Positions 14,855 through 21,919 of a stretch of 38,742 nt of DNA are shown piece after piece. The DNA is taken from contig JAFSEN010000026.1 in the NCBI GenBank assembly GCA_017435745.1, positions 1 through 38,742 on the forward strand, written 5' to 3'. Under the pieces are notes generated by a model. It saw nothing but the letters and a program-made list of their open reading frames with translations, did no database searches and was not told the origin of the DNA. Each line of letters begins with the position of its first letter. Within the stretch, counting starts at the first letter, position 1. The stretch is from Oscillospiraceae bacterium. Lineage in GTDB: Bacteria > Bacillota > Clostridia > Oscillospirales > Ruminococcaceae. Made by a program: the position numbers and the translations under genes.

Positions 14855-15050
14855 CTCACAAGGTCGGTCTTCCGGCTTATACATTTGGGGCTTTTGCCCT
14901 GCGAACTTTTTTCTACCTTCTCAGCATATTGCCAATGGCCGGCTTTCACCGCGAAAAAAGCTCTCCTGTATTTACGGCAACGGTTAAATGCTCCGGATTC
15001 ACACCGGATTCCCTTTTCCCATGCCTTGATTTCCGAGGGCACAGGAACAC
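14855..15050 (-). ncRNA. cobalamin (B12) riboswitch aptamer
   Basis: On the minus strand the cobalamin aptamer landmarks occur in order: AAAGGGAA followed by CCGGTGTGAATCCGG (the GGTG..AATCC hairpin), GCCGTAAATACAGGAGAG, GCCGGCCATTGG, GCTGAGAAGGTAGAA, and AGCCGGAAGACCGACC (the E-loop/B12-box region). High adenosylcobalamin should favour the terminator at 14775-14822 and repress the surface protein. A candidate extended -10 promoter (TGCTATTAT on the minus strand) lies at about 15075-15083. Confidence 0.92.
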
Positions 15051-15104
15051 AATGCGTTTAATTTTTCTAAACTCCATAATAGCACTATTACCAGATTTTT
15101 ATAA

Positions 15105-15155
15105 TGTCCAAACTTGTGAACTTGCTTTTTTGGCAAAAGTCAGCAAGTTTGGACA
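15105..15155. repeat. 12-bp inverted repeat
   Basis: TGTCCAAACTTG (15105-15116) and CAAGTTTGGACA (15144-15155), 27-base spacer. It is just upstream of the riboswitch transcript. It may be an operator, a small MITE-like remnant, or a terminator for leftward transcription. Confidence 0.6.
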
Positions 15156-15237
15156 TAAGGCGCCGATCCAATTTGAGCACTGCGCTTTTTTGCCGAAATC
15201 TGTTTTGCAAAGACAATCAAAGGCACTATAAACAAAT

Positions 15238-15273
15238 AAGCCACCTAACCTCCAAATGTTGGTTAAGTGGCTT
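15238..15273. terminator. hairpin with conserved outer stem (partner of 17923-17963)
   Basis: AAGCCACCTAACC / GGTTAAGTGGCTT. The flank and outer stem are shared with the hairpin next to the second tmRNA (AACAAATAAGCCACCT ... AAGTGGCTT), while the inner stem differs in a paired way (AACC/GGTT here, GGCC/GGCC there). Confidence 0.65.
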
Positions 15274-15524
15274 ATTCTGTAATTTTTCACACTATGTGAA
15301 ACTGAGTGGTGAAGGCGAGTAAGAGTAAACCCCTTTCCGAAACCAATTTTTTCGTTTTACAAACTTATTTTTACGCCGGTTTTCTCCAAAACACCGTACC
15401 TTTCCATTTCCACGGAAAATTTATGCTTTTACTATTTTGCTCAAACGGCCGTCCTGCCGACTATCGCCTTGCTATCCCCTTTTTAATCAAAAAACTTGTT
15501 CTGCCCGTTTTCGGAGAAATAGTA
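15274..15524. other. intergenic stretch, no gene seen
   Basis: I see no convincing coding frame, RNA or repeat between the hairpin ending at 15273 and the tmRNA terminator. Short open frames here lack ribosome sites. It corresponds to extra DNA relative to the second tmRNA, whose matching hairpin lies about 30 bases from its 3' end instead of about 310. Confidence 0.5.
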
Positions 15525-15559
15525 AAAAGCGGATAGCCTTTTCTCGGCTATCCGCTTTT
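15525..15559 (-). terminator. terminator of tmRNA copy 1
   Basis: AAAAGCGGATAGCC / GGCTATCCGCTTTT, a 14-bp stem 25 bases after the tmRNA CCA end, with T-runs on both strands. Confidence 0.85.
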
Positions 15560-15583
15560 ATATGCCATTCATCAAGGCTTTCC

Positions 15584-15933
15584 TGGTGGAGTCGGGGGGA
15601 GTTGAACCCCCGTCCGAAAGCCCATTCACACAAACTTCTCCGGGTGCAGAATGTTGTTTGAAATTCCCGAATTAGGCGGACAGCATTCAAACTGCCCTTT
15701 CCGGTATTTCCCTAATACAACGGCGGTACGGGAAAAGCTCCCGCCTGTCGTTCACCACTAGTCGACGCTCTGTCCGAAGCCGTGGTACTCAACGGCAGAA
15801 CGGCTGCTTAATTAAGCAGCGTAAGCTAATTTAGAATTGTTAGCGTTTATTGTTTTTACCCATTTTATAGAGGGCTGGGCGCCTCTACCCGCTATTCGTG
15901 CTTCAAGACCCCCGTCGAAACCATTACGACCCC
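15584..15933 (-). ncRNA. ssrA: tmRNA, copy 1 (intact)
   Basis: 350-nt transfer-messenger RNA for ribosome rescue with SmpB. The 5' acceptor strand GGGGTCG pairs with 3' CGACTCC including a G3-U pair, the alanine identity element. Discriminator A and an encoded CCA follow. GGTTTCGACGGGGG near the 5' end and the T-arm GGGGGTTCAACTCCCCC are typical. The tag frame (about 15812-15859) reads VKTINANNSKLAYAA then TAA, with the stop in the palindrome GCTGCTTAATTAAGCAGC. It has its own promoter (15984-16012) and terminator (15525-15559). The functional copy by all visible criteria. Confidence 0.97.
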
Positions 15934-15983
15934 ATATTTAGGGCTTTTGGTTTTAAGTATGGAAACTTGATGCTTGTTTTATT

Positions 15984-16012
15984 ATTATATCCATTTATCC
16001 AAAGTTTTACAA
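15984..16012 (-). promoter_or_regulatory. promoter of tmRNA copy 1
   Basis: On the minus strand: -35 TTGTAA (16007-16012), 17-base spacer, -10 TATAAT (15984-15989). Transcription would start near 15977, leaving a leader of about 44 nt for RNase P to remove. Confidence 0.8.
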
Positions 16013-16074
16013 CTGTTTTCAAAACTGTTTACAAAAAATTTATTCTGATGCGACGGAATTATACCATGTAATGC

Positions 16075-16112
16075 AAAAACAGCATTCGCCAACTGCGGCG
16101 GATGCTGTTTTT
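16075..16112. terminator. bidirectional terminator
   Basis: AAAAACAGCATTCGCC / GGCGGATGCTGTTTTT, an almost perfect stem downstream of the SDR gene end at 16166 with T-runs on both sides. Confidence 0.85.
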
Positions 16113-16165
16113 GATTGGGGGTATTTGTCCATGTGGTGGATTAGTTGGAAAATTAATACCTAATA

Positions 16166-16930
16166 TCACATATTGCAGGACTGACCGCCGTCAACAAGGA
16201 CGAGCTGGCCGTTGATGTGGTTTCCGAGGTCGGAAAGAAGGAAGAGTGCTGCGTTTGCAAGTTCAACAGCTTCTGCTACTCTGCCGTCCGGAATAGTTGC
16301 TTTAAGAGCAGTGATTACTTCCGGATGAGCAGAAGCACTTGCTTCAAGCATAGGAGTCATGGTGGGGCCGGGGCCTACTGCGTTGATACGGATGTTAAGT
16401 TTACCATAATCAAGTGCTGCACACTGGGTAAGACCATATTCACCGTATTTGGAGGTTCCATAGGAAGAAGTTCCGCGGGTTACGCGAACACTGTTGATGG
16501 AGCAGCAGTTTACAATAGAGCCGCCTGCTTCAAGCATATGAGGGATTTCATATTTCATGCAGTAATATACGCCCATGATGTTGATATCAAGAACTTTTCT
16601 GAAAAGATCAGTATGGGTTTCGTGGATAAGAGCATTTTCAAAAGGAATAACGCCTGCGTTGTTATAAGCCCAATCAAGTTTGCCGAATTTTTCAATAGCA
16701 AAATCAACAAGTTCTTTTACGTTTTCTTCGTTTGCAACGTCGCAATGGAAATAGTATGCTTCGCCGCCTTCTTTTCTGACGAGTTCAACAGTTTCGTTAC
16801 CCATTTCGTCGTTAACGTCGGAAACAATAACTTTTGCGCCTTCCTGTGCGAAAAGGATAGCTGCTGCTCTGCCGATTCCGGAAGCTGCACCGGTGATAAT
16901 ACCTGCTCTTCCGTCGAGTAATTTGTTCAT
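16166..16930 (-). CDS. SDR-family NAD(P)-dependent oxidoreductase
   Basis: 254-aa classical short-chain dehydrogenase/reductase, a cytosolic NAD(P)-dependent oxidoreductase acting on an alcohol or keto substrate. It has the cofactor motif TGAASGIG (13-20) and NNAG (90-93). The catalytic tetrad is Asn117-Ser144-Tyr157-Lys161 (YGTSK), and the C-terminal signature is GQLVLVDGG. Asp38 at the end of the second strand (VIVSDVN) favours NAD over NADP. Substrate unknown. The start at 16930 has GGGGAGG seven bases upstream. It is divergent from a TetR gene whose operator sites lie between them, so TetR probably represses it. Confidence 0.93.
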   Translation of the reverse strand: MNKLLDGRAGIITGAASGIGRAAAILFAQEGAKVIVSDVNDEMGNETVELVRKEGGEAYYFHCDVANEENVKELVDFAIEKFGKLDWAYNNAGVIPFENALIHETHTDLFRKVLDINIMGVYYCMKYEIPHMLEAGGSIVNCCSINSVRVTRGTSSYGTSKYGEYGLTQCAALDYGKLNIRINAVGPGPTMTPMLEASASAHPEVITALKATIPDGRVAEAVELANAALFLLSDLGNHINGQLVLVDGGQSCNM

Positions 16931-16960
16931 AATATTACCTCCCCAAAATTTGTTAACTTG

Positions 16961-16989
16961 ATTATACTTTGTTAATTTTTTGATGACAA
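16961..16989 (-). promoter_or_regulatory. promoter of the SDR gene
   Basis: On the minus strand: -35 TTGTCA (16984-16989), 17-base spacer, perfect -10 TATAAT (16961-16966). A GTTAAC core lies nearby at 16952-16957, similar to the TetR operator on the other side. Confidence 0.8.
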
Positions 16990-17005
16990 CTGTCAATATT
17001 GCGTA

Positions 17006-17035
17006 TTGCATTAGTTAACTAACATTATGTATAAT
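17006..17035 (+). promoter_or_regulatory. TetR gene promoter with palindromic operator
   Basis: -35 TTGCAT (17006-17011), 18-base spacer, -10 TATAAT (17030-17035). The 12-bp palindrome TTAGTTAACTAA (17011-17022) fills the spacer start, a typical place for autorepression. Confidence 0.8.
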
Positions 17036-17061
17036 AGTGTCATAAAAAGGAGGGGAACTTT

Positions 17062-17649
17062 ATGAACAGAGATGATTTGCGTTTTCAGAAAACTGAAGAA
17101 AATATCAAAAGCACCTTTATTCGCTGTGTTGATGAAAAAGGATTCGATAAAACAAGAGTAGCTGATATTTGCAAAATGGCTAAAATAAGCAGAAATACTT
17201 TTTATGTTCATTACGAAGATAAATACGAACTGATGAAAGCTATTTATGACGATTTCGAAAGAGATATAGCAAAACAATTTACATATTCAATGCAGAAAGA
17301 TTTTTTTGAAATGAATCTTGAAAGCTCAATTGATTGGTGTATTAACGCTATAAGTGAACACAAAGATATTCTGAAAACACTTTTGAAATGTTCAAAAGCG
17401 GAATTCAGCGACATTACCAAAAAAATATTTTTTGATAAAAGATTCAAAGAAATGACCACAAGTTTTAAACAAAGACAAAATACTGTGGATGCCAAACTAA
17501 GGGAAGCGTATATAAGTGAAGCTTTTGCAGGATTTATTGAGGTTTGGCTGAATAATTATGATAAAATATCTGAAGCCGAAGTAAAAAAGATACTTGTGGA
17601 AATGTGCTCTGCACCTGTAAAGAGCTTTTCCGATAATGTGTTGAAATAG
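17062..17649 (+). CDS. TetR/AcrR-family transcriptional regulator
   Basis: 195-aa TetR-type repressor. Its N-terminal helix-turn-helix is about residues 10-57 (ENIKSTFIRCVDEKGFDKTRVADICKMAKISRNTFYVHYEDKYEL); the remaining all-helical part is the ligand-binding and dimer domain. The C-terminal AYISEAFAGFIEVWLNN helix matches the subgroup with TetR_C_33/DhaS-like ends. The start at 17062 follows GGAGGGG. It ends in TAG. It is divergent from the SDR gene, and the palindrome in its promoter suggests autoregulation and control of the SDR gene by the oxidoreductase substrate or a related compound. Confidence 0.9.
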   Translation: MNRDDLRFQKTEENIKSTFIRCVDEKGFDKTRVADICKMAKISRNTFYVHYEDKYELMKAIYDDFERDIAKQFTYSMQKDFFEMNLESSIDWCINAISEHKDILKTLLKCSKAEFSDITKKIFFDKRFKEMTTSFKQRQNTVDAKLREAYISEAFAGFIEVWLNNYDKISEAEVKKILVEMCSAPVKSFSDNVLK

Positions 17650-17922
17650 TCTTTTCAAAAAGTTTTATAGTTGATTCCTAAAAGCAGTTCTTCAAGGTAA
17701 TAATGCTGCGCCCTCCACCACCCGAAATCCATTCCACCATTTCACTTGCTCCGCCGAAATAGCAATTTTCCTAAAATACCGCCACCATCCAAAAACGCGG
17801 AAATTTTATTTCATCGTTACATGGCTTGTGCACCGCTTTCGCCGACTCTATCCTCGGTCGGTGACATATCAAAAATCGACTATTTTATAAGTTTATGGCT
17901 TTCCTTGCCATCACAAACAAAT
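17650..17922. other. intergenic stretch, no gene seen
   Basis: Between the TetR stop and the hairpin at 17923 I see no supported gene, RNA or repeat. Short frames here lack ribosome sites and recognisable content. Confidence 0.5.
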
Positions 17923-17963
17923 AAGCCACCTGGCCAGTAAAGCTTGGCCAAGTGGCTTTTTTT
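17923..17963. terminator. hairpin/terminator between TetR and tmRNA copy 2
   Basis: AAGCCACCTGGCC / GGCCAAGTGGCTT followed by TTTTT on the plus strand and by TATTTGTTT on the minus strand. It can end the rightward TetR transcript and the leftward tmRNA copy 2. It shares flank and outer stem with 15238-15273. Confidence 0.8.
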
Positions 17964-17991
17964 ATAATTTTATCGCGGACGTGTTATTGAG

Positions 17992-18341
17992 CAGTCACGG
18001 AGAGGGGAGTCGAACCCCTGTCCGAAAGCCCATTCACACAAACTTCTCCGGGTGCAGAACGTTGTTTAAATTTCCCGAAGCGGACGGACAGCGTTCAAAC
18101 TGTCCGCTTCGGTATTTTCCTGTTACGGCGGCGGTACGGAAAAAGCTCCCGCCGGTCGTTCACCGCTAATCGACGCCCTGTCCGAAGCCGCGGTACTCAA
18201 CGGCAGAACGGCTGCTTAATTAAGCAGCAAAAGCAAATCTGTTAGATTTAGCGTTTATTGTTTTTACCCGTTTTATAGATGGCCGGGCGCATCTACCCGC
18301 TATTCATGCTTCAAGACCCCCGTCGAAACCTTTACGCCCCC
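17992..18341 (-). ncRNA. ssrA: tmRNA, copy 2 (divergent; acceptor end damaged)
   Basis: Second full-length (350-nt) tmRNA-like gene. It keeps the 5' GGGGGCGTAAAGGTTTCGAC end, the resume region, the stop hairpin GCTGCTTAATTAAGCAGC, the pseudoknot segments and a T-arm (AGGGGTTCGACTCCCCT). The tag frame (about 18220-18267) reads VKTINAKSNRFAFAA. Several differences from copy 1 are compensated, e.g. TAGAGG/CCTCTA against TAGATG/CATCTA. The 3' end reads CTCCGTG A CTG. It pairs poorly with 5' GGGGGCG and lacks the G-U alanine pair and CCA, so charging is doubtful. It lies 36 bases after the smpB stop with no promoter seen, so it is probably co-transcribed with smpB. Either a decaying paralogue or a specialised one. 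Confidence 0.88.
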
Positions 18342-18377
18342 ATATATAAGGCAAGGTTTCTCCAAAAGGAGAAGCGC

Positions 18378-18845
18378 TTATCTTCGCTGTTCTTTCAAAT
18401 GCCGCTCAATATCCCTTTGCATATCGCGTTTTGCGGCATCGTCGCGCTTGTCATAAAGCTTTTTGCCCCGGCAAAGACCGACGGAAACTTTTACTCTTGA
18501 GCCGCTGAAATAAAGTTCAAGCGGAACAAGAGTCATTCCCTGCTGCTGAATTGCCGCGTTAAGCTTCATAATCTCGCGCTTGTGCATCAAAAGACGGCGA
18601 ACACGAAGCGGATCACGGTTGAAGATATTTCCCTTTTCATAAGGGCTTATGTGCATTCCCTGAACAAAAATTTCTCCGTTTTTTATGTCGCACCAGCTGT
18701 CTTTAAGGTTGACCTGGCCGGCGCGGATGCTTTTAACTTCCGTTCCGAAAAGTTCAATTCCGGCTTCATATTTATCGTCAACAAAATAATCGTGAAAAGC
18801 TTTTTTGTTGTTTGCAATGCTTTTTCTGGATTCTTTTTTCTCCAC
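18378..18845 (-). CDS. smpB: SsrA-binding protein SmpB
   Basis: 155-aa RNA-binding partner of tmRNA that places it on stalled ribosomes. Family motifs are visible: N-terminal IANNKKAFHDYF, GIELFGTEVKS (about 30-40), FVQGMHISPYEKGN, LLMHKREI, VPLELYF, VKVSVGLCRGKKLYDKR and a basic C-terminal tail. The start is GTG at 18845 with AAAGGAGG ten bases upstream. It immediately precedes tmRNA copy 2 on the same strand. Confidence 0.97.
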   Translation of the reverse strand: MEKKESRKSIANNKKAFHDYFVDDKYEAGIELFGTEVKSIRAGQVNLKDSWCDIKNGEIFVQGMHISPYEKGNIFNRDPLRVRRLLMHKREIMKLNAAIQQQGMTLVPLELYFSGSRVKVSVGLCRGKKLYDKRDDAAKRDMQRDIERHLKEQRR

Positions 18846-18869
18846 TTTCGTTTCGCCTCCTTTCCAATA

Positions 18870-18916
18870 AAGGCTCCCCAGAGGGGGAGCTGTCTGCGCA
18901 GCAGACTGAGGAGGGA
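18870..18916. repeat. REP-like palindromic intergenic repeat
   Basis: GGCTCCCC / GGGGGAGC and GTCTGC / GCAGAC hairpins followed by TGAGGAGGGA. This matches the paired-hairpin layout of interspersed repeats common between genes in Ruminococcaceae. It lies just upstream of the smpB ribosome site. Confidence 0.6.
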
Positions 18917-18968
18917 TATCCTTTACAAATTCAGATAAATCCTCCGGGTTCTTGGTTATCCCCCATCC

Positions 18969-19032
18969 GTCATTTCCTTTGGAAATGACGCCTTCCCATC
19001 CGGAAAGGCGTTTTGAGCACCGTGCTCAAAAC
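18969..19032. terminator. three consecutive hairpins after recR
   Basis: GTCATTTCC/GGAAATGAC (18969-18977/18981-18989), CGCCTT/AAGGCG (about 18989-19010), and GTTTTGAGCAC/GTGCTCAAAAC (19010-19020/19022-19032). They follow the recR stop (19039) on the minus strand and lie 124 bases or more upstream of smpB. A termination or mRNA-processing role is likely. Confidence 0.6.
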
Positions 19033-19038
19033 CCGTGC

Positions 19039-19638
19039 TCACATTCTGCTTCTGCCTTCGATTGCGCGGTAAAGGGTAACTTCATCCGCATATTCAAGGT
19101 TTCCGCCAACGGGAATTCCGTAAGCAAGGCGGGAAACAATAACCCCAAGCGGTTTAAGCAAACGCGATATGTACATTGCGGTCGCTTCGCCCTCAACGGT
19201 GGGGTTCGTCGCCATAATAACTTCCTTCACTTCACCGTCGGAAAGCCGCTCAAGAAGTTCCTTGATAAAAAGGCTTTCCGGGCCGACCCCATCCATCGGA
19301 GAAATAAGTCCTCCGAGAACGTGGTAAAGTCCGTTATATTCCTTCGTGCGCTCAATGGCAATAACGTCCCTCGGGTCTTCAACAACGCAAATTGTGCTTC
19401 TGTCTCTTGTTTCGTCGCAGCAAATTGCGCATTTGGGAGCGTCTGTAAGGTTTTTGCAAACTTCGCAGTAACCGATTTTTTCCCTTGCTTCAAGAATGGA
19501 TTCTGCAAAAGCTTTTGCTTCTTCCTCCGGCATACGGAGAATATGAAAAGCAAGGCGCTGGGCGCTTTTTTTGCCGATTCCCGGAAGGCGGGCAAAATGT
19601 TCGGTAAGCTTTGTAAGCGGAAGTACGCGGTAATTCAT
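19039..19638 (-). CDS. recR: recombination mediator RecR
   Basis: 199-aa RecR, which helps load RecA at gaps with RecO/RecF. It shows a helix-hairpin-helix ([17 protein letters not shown], about 19-35), a four-Cys zinc finger (CEVCKNLT...CAICCDE, about 58-75), a Toprim domain starting [14 protein letters not shown], and the [20 protein letters not shown] end. Normal length. Five bases separate it from ybaB, the classic dnaX-ybaB-recR order. TGA stop. Confidence 0.97.
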   Translation of the reverse strand: MNYRVLPLTKLTEHFARLPGIGKKSAQRLAFHILRMPEEEAKAFAESILEAREKIGYCEVCKNLTDAPKCAICCDETRDRSTICVVEDPRDVIAIERTKEYNGLYHVLGGLISPMDGVGPESLFIKELLERLSDGEVKEVIMATNPTVEGEATAMYISRLLKPLGVIVSRLAYGIPVGGNLEYADEVTLYRAIEGRSRM

Positions 19639-19643
19639 AATTA

Positions 19644-19991
19644 TCAGAACATTCCGGGAATGTTAAGGCTTCCGGTAATTGCGTTCATGGCGTCTGCGTT
19701 GGTTTTTTCAATGGTGGAAACAGCTTCGTTAACGCCTGCAACGATAAGATCCTGGAGCATTTCGATATCGTCCGGATCAACAACTTCGGGTTTGATTTCA
19801 ATTCCGGTCATTTCTTTTTTGCCGTTCATGTGGATTGTGAGCATTCCGCCGCCGACAGTGAAATCATATTCTTTTTCGTCAAGCTCTGCCTGAAGATTGG
19901 TCATCTGTTCCTGCATTTTCTGAGCCTGTTTGATCATGCCCTGCATGTTGGAAGGGCCGCCGCCGTATCCCTGGGGAAGTCTTGCTTTCAT
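19644..19991 (-). CDS. YbaB/EbfC family nucleoid-associated protein
   Basis: 115-aa DNA-binding nucleoid protein. An N-terminal helix ([19 protein letters not shown]) is followed by [20 protein letters not shown] strands and a C-terminal helix with [11 protein letters not shown], as in the YbaB/EbfC family. The Gly-rich [10 protein letters not shown] start and NIPGMF end are common in Firmicutes members. It sits between dnaX and recR. Confidence 0.95.
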   Translation of the reverse strand: MKARLPQGYGGGPSNMQGMIKQAQKMQEQMTNLQAELDEKEYDFTVGGGMLTIHMNGKKEMTGIEIKPEVVDPDDIEMLQDLIVAGVNEAVSTIEKTNADAMNAITGSLNIPGMF

Positions 19992-20033
19992 TATTATATT
20001 CCTCCGATTCTGGATTTTTTGTAATTTTTTATC

Positions 20034-21620
20034 TTAAAGCTCGCCGATTCCCATTTCCGCCGCTCTTTTTGCAAGGGCGGCAAGGGGGTCATCCTCGGGC
20101 TTTTTTTCTGTTTTTTTGTAAGGTCCAATGCCATAGCGGATTCCGCAGATTTCGGTGATCGCATTTTTGATAACCTCTTTTGCGTCCGCGGTTTTCTGCA
20201 TATAATCGATAAAGAAGCTGTTGGGCGAATCAATAAGAACTCTTCCGCCCACAAGATACGCTTTTGAACCTTCAAGGAAGGAATAAAGCATTCTGTTCTT
20301 TCCTTTTATAAGTTCAACAACGTCTTCCCAATTTTCAAATTCCGGTTCCGAATCGTTCTGTACCAAAACTTCCGGTTCAAAAACCGCTTTCTCATAAACC
20401 GGGGCGGGTTCCGCAACCGGAACAGGTTCTTTTGCTGGAAGATTCTGCACCGCCGGGGCAACTCCCCTTGCCTTGAGCAGAACAATTTCTTTTTCAAGCT
20501 TTTCTATTCTTGCAATAAGCGCTTCCTGGCTTTGGGTAAGTTCCGGGGAACAAAGTTTTACAAGCGCAAGCTCAAATTCAAGCCGCTTGGATGCGCTTTT
20601 GGACATCTTCACAAGGGTATCCTGCAAAACGGATACAATCCGGAAAATTTCCGCCTGGGAAAATGCCTTGGTCTGTTTTTCGATCCGGAGCATTTCGTTC
20701 GGCATAATTTTAAGAATTTCCGAAGCTTCCTTGGCGCAGGAAACTATCATAAGATTCCTGAAATGGCTTATAAGCTCATCGCAAATTCTTGAAACGTCCG
20801 CGGAACCTTCATAAAGCTTGTCAACGGTTTTTAAAACCGCGGAAATATCCCTTTGGGAAATTTCATCGGTAAGTTCGAAAAGATATTCCCTTCCGGCAAG
20901 ACCGGCGCATCTGCTGACCGTATCCGCGGTGATAACTTCTCCGGAGGATCTGCAGATATCCAAAAGCGAAAGCGCATCGCGCATTCCGCCGTCCGCAAGC
21001 TTTCCGATAAGAAGCGCCCCGTCGTCTTCGATTTCAATATGTTCCATCTTACAGACAAACTTGACCCGCTCCGCAATAACGTCCGGTGACATTCTGCGGT
21101 AATCGAAACGCATACATCTTGAAAGAATGGTTGCGGGAAGACGGTTAACTTCGGTTGTTGCAAGAATAAAGATAACGTGCTCCGGCGGCTCTTCCATAAT
21201 TTTAAGAAGGGCATTTGCCGCTTCTTTTGTAAGCATATGGGCTTCGTCGATAATATAAACGCGGTATTTTGCAACGGCAGGTGTAAAGTTCGCTTCGGAA
21301 CGAAGGTCGCGGATATCGTCTATGTTACGGTTTGAGGCCGCATCCATTTCGGTTATATCAAGAAGAGAACCTTCGTCGATTCCGCGGCAGATTTCACATT
21401 CGCCGCAGGGTTCGCCGTCTTTTTCAAAAGGGCAGTTTACCGCCTTTGCAAGAATTTTTGCGCAGGTGGTCTTTCCGATTCCGCGGCTTCCGGTAAAAAG
21501 ATATGCATGGCCGAAGGTTTTTTCAGAAACTTCTTTTGAAAGAACGGAGGTTATATGTTCCTGTCCCGCAACATCGCGGAAAAATCTCGGACGGTATTTT
21601 CTGTAAAGCGCCTGGTACAT
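20034..21620 (-). CDS. dnaX: DNA polymerase III subunit gamma/tau
   Basis: 528-aa clamp-loader ATPase. The start MYQALYRKYRP at 21620 has AAGGAGG upstream; an in-frame start at 21644 overlaps that site. Walker A is GSRGIGKT (44-51), the zinc module Cys63, Cys72, Cys75, Cys78, Walker B with IIDEAHML (123-130), and the sensor motif follows in ILSRCMRFDYRR. A Pro/Glu-rich linker (about 385-425) leads to a short tau-like C-terminus. No frameshift slippery signal was noticed. It heads the dnaX-ybaB-recR operon behind the SRP RNA gene. Confidence 0.97.
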   Translation of the reverse strand: MYQALYRKYRPRFFRDVAGQEHITSVLSKEVSEKTFGHAYLFTGSRGIGKTTCAKILAKAVNCPFEKDGEPCGECEICRGIDEGSLLDITEMDAASNRNIDDIRDLRSEANFTPAVAKYRVYIIDEAHMLTKEAANALLKIMEEPPEHVIFILATTEVNRLPATILSRCMRFDYRRMSPDVIAERVKFVCKMEHIEIEDDGALLIGKLADGGMRDALSLLDICRSSGEVITADTVSRCAGLAGREYLFELTDEISQRDISAVLKTVDKLYEGSADVSRICDELISHFRNLMIVSCAKEASEILKIMPNEMLRIEKQTKAFSQAEIFRIVSVLQDTLVKMSKSASKRLEFELALVKLCSPELTQSQEALIARIEKLEKEIVLLKARGVAPAVQNLPAKEPVPVAEPAPVYEKAVFEPEVLVQNDSEPEFENWEDVVELIKGKNRMLYSFLEGSKAYLVGGRVLIDSPNSFFIDYMQKTADAKEVIKNAITEICGIRYGIGPYKKTEKKPEDDPLAALAKRAAEMGIGEL

Positions 21621-21712
21621 AAATTTTCCTCCTTTCAATTTCAAATGGGCCGCCGCAAAACCGGTTTGGAATCCGTAAAAAATCCCTCCGCCGTTCGTAG
21701 CGCAACGGTCCC

Positions 21713-21733
21713 CCTCCCTTTAAAAAAGGGAGG
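21713..21733. terminator. short hairpin before dnaX
   Basis: CCTCCCTTT / AAAGGGAGG just after the SRP RNA 3' end on the minus strand, within a purine/pyrimidine-rich intergenic repeat-like stretch. Could back up SRP RNA termination. Confidence 0.5.
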
Positions 21734-21741
21734 CAATATAA

Positions 21742-21895
21742 AAACGCGGACATGTGCTTTGTCACACGGCACACAGATTTGTCTGCGGCACCCAAAAATA
21801 CCGCTTAATGCTGCTCGGTTCCCCGCCTGACATGGTTCACGGTTTTTTGTCGCACAGGACCCATATGCCGCATGACAAAGCGCACATCCGCGCCG
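21742..21895 (-). ncRNA. ffs: signal recognition particle RNA (short bacterial type)
   Basis: On the minus strand the helix-8 signature is clear: GTGAACCATGTCAGG, a GGAA tetraloop closed by CGG/CCG, then AGCAGCATTAAG. The flanking TGGGTCCTGTGCG / GGGTGCCGCA pairing and the terminal helix CGCGGATGTGC / GCACATGTCCGCG follow, with TTTTTATA at the end. About 150 nt, so no Alu-like 5' domain of the Bacillus kind is apparent. Position directly upstream of dnaX is typical. Confidence 0.92.
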
Positions 21896-21919
21896 TCATC
21901 CTGTTTTTTTGTTAGGAAA

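Noticed and set aside
15437-15690. Short frames over tmRNA copy 1 and its terminator
   Set aside because: They translate structural RNA and have no ribosome site.
15584-18341. Simple integration of an element at the 3' end of ssrA as the source of both copies
   Set aside because: Such integration leaves one complete gene and a short 3' fragment, whereas both copies here are full length and diverged throughout.
17981-18500. Short plus-strand frames across tmRNA copy 2 and the smpB end
   Set aside because: They cover RNA sequence and the antisense of smpB.
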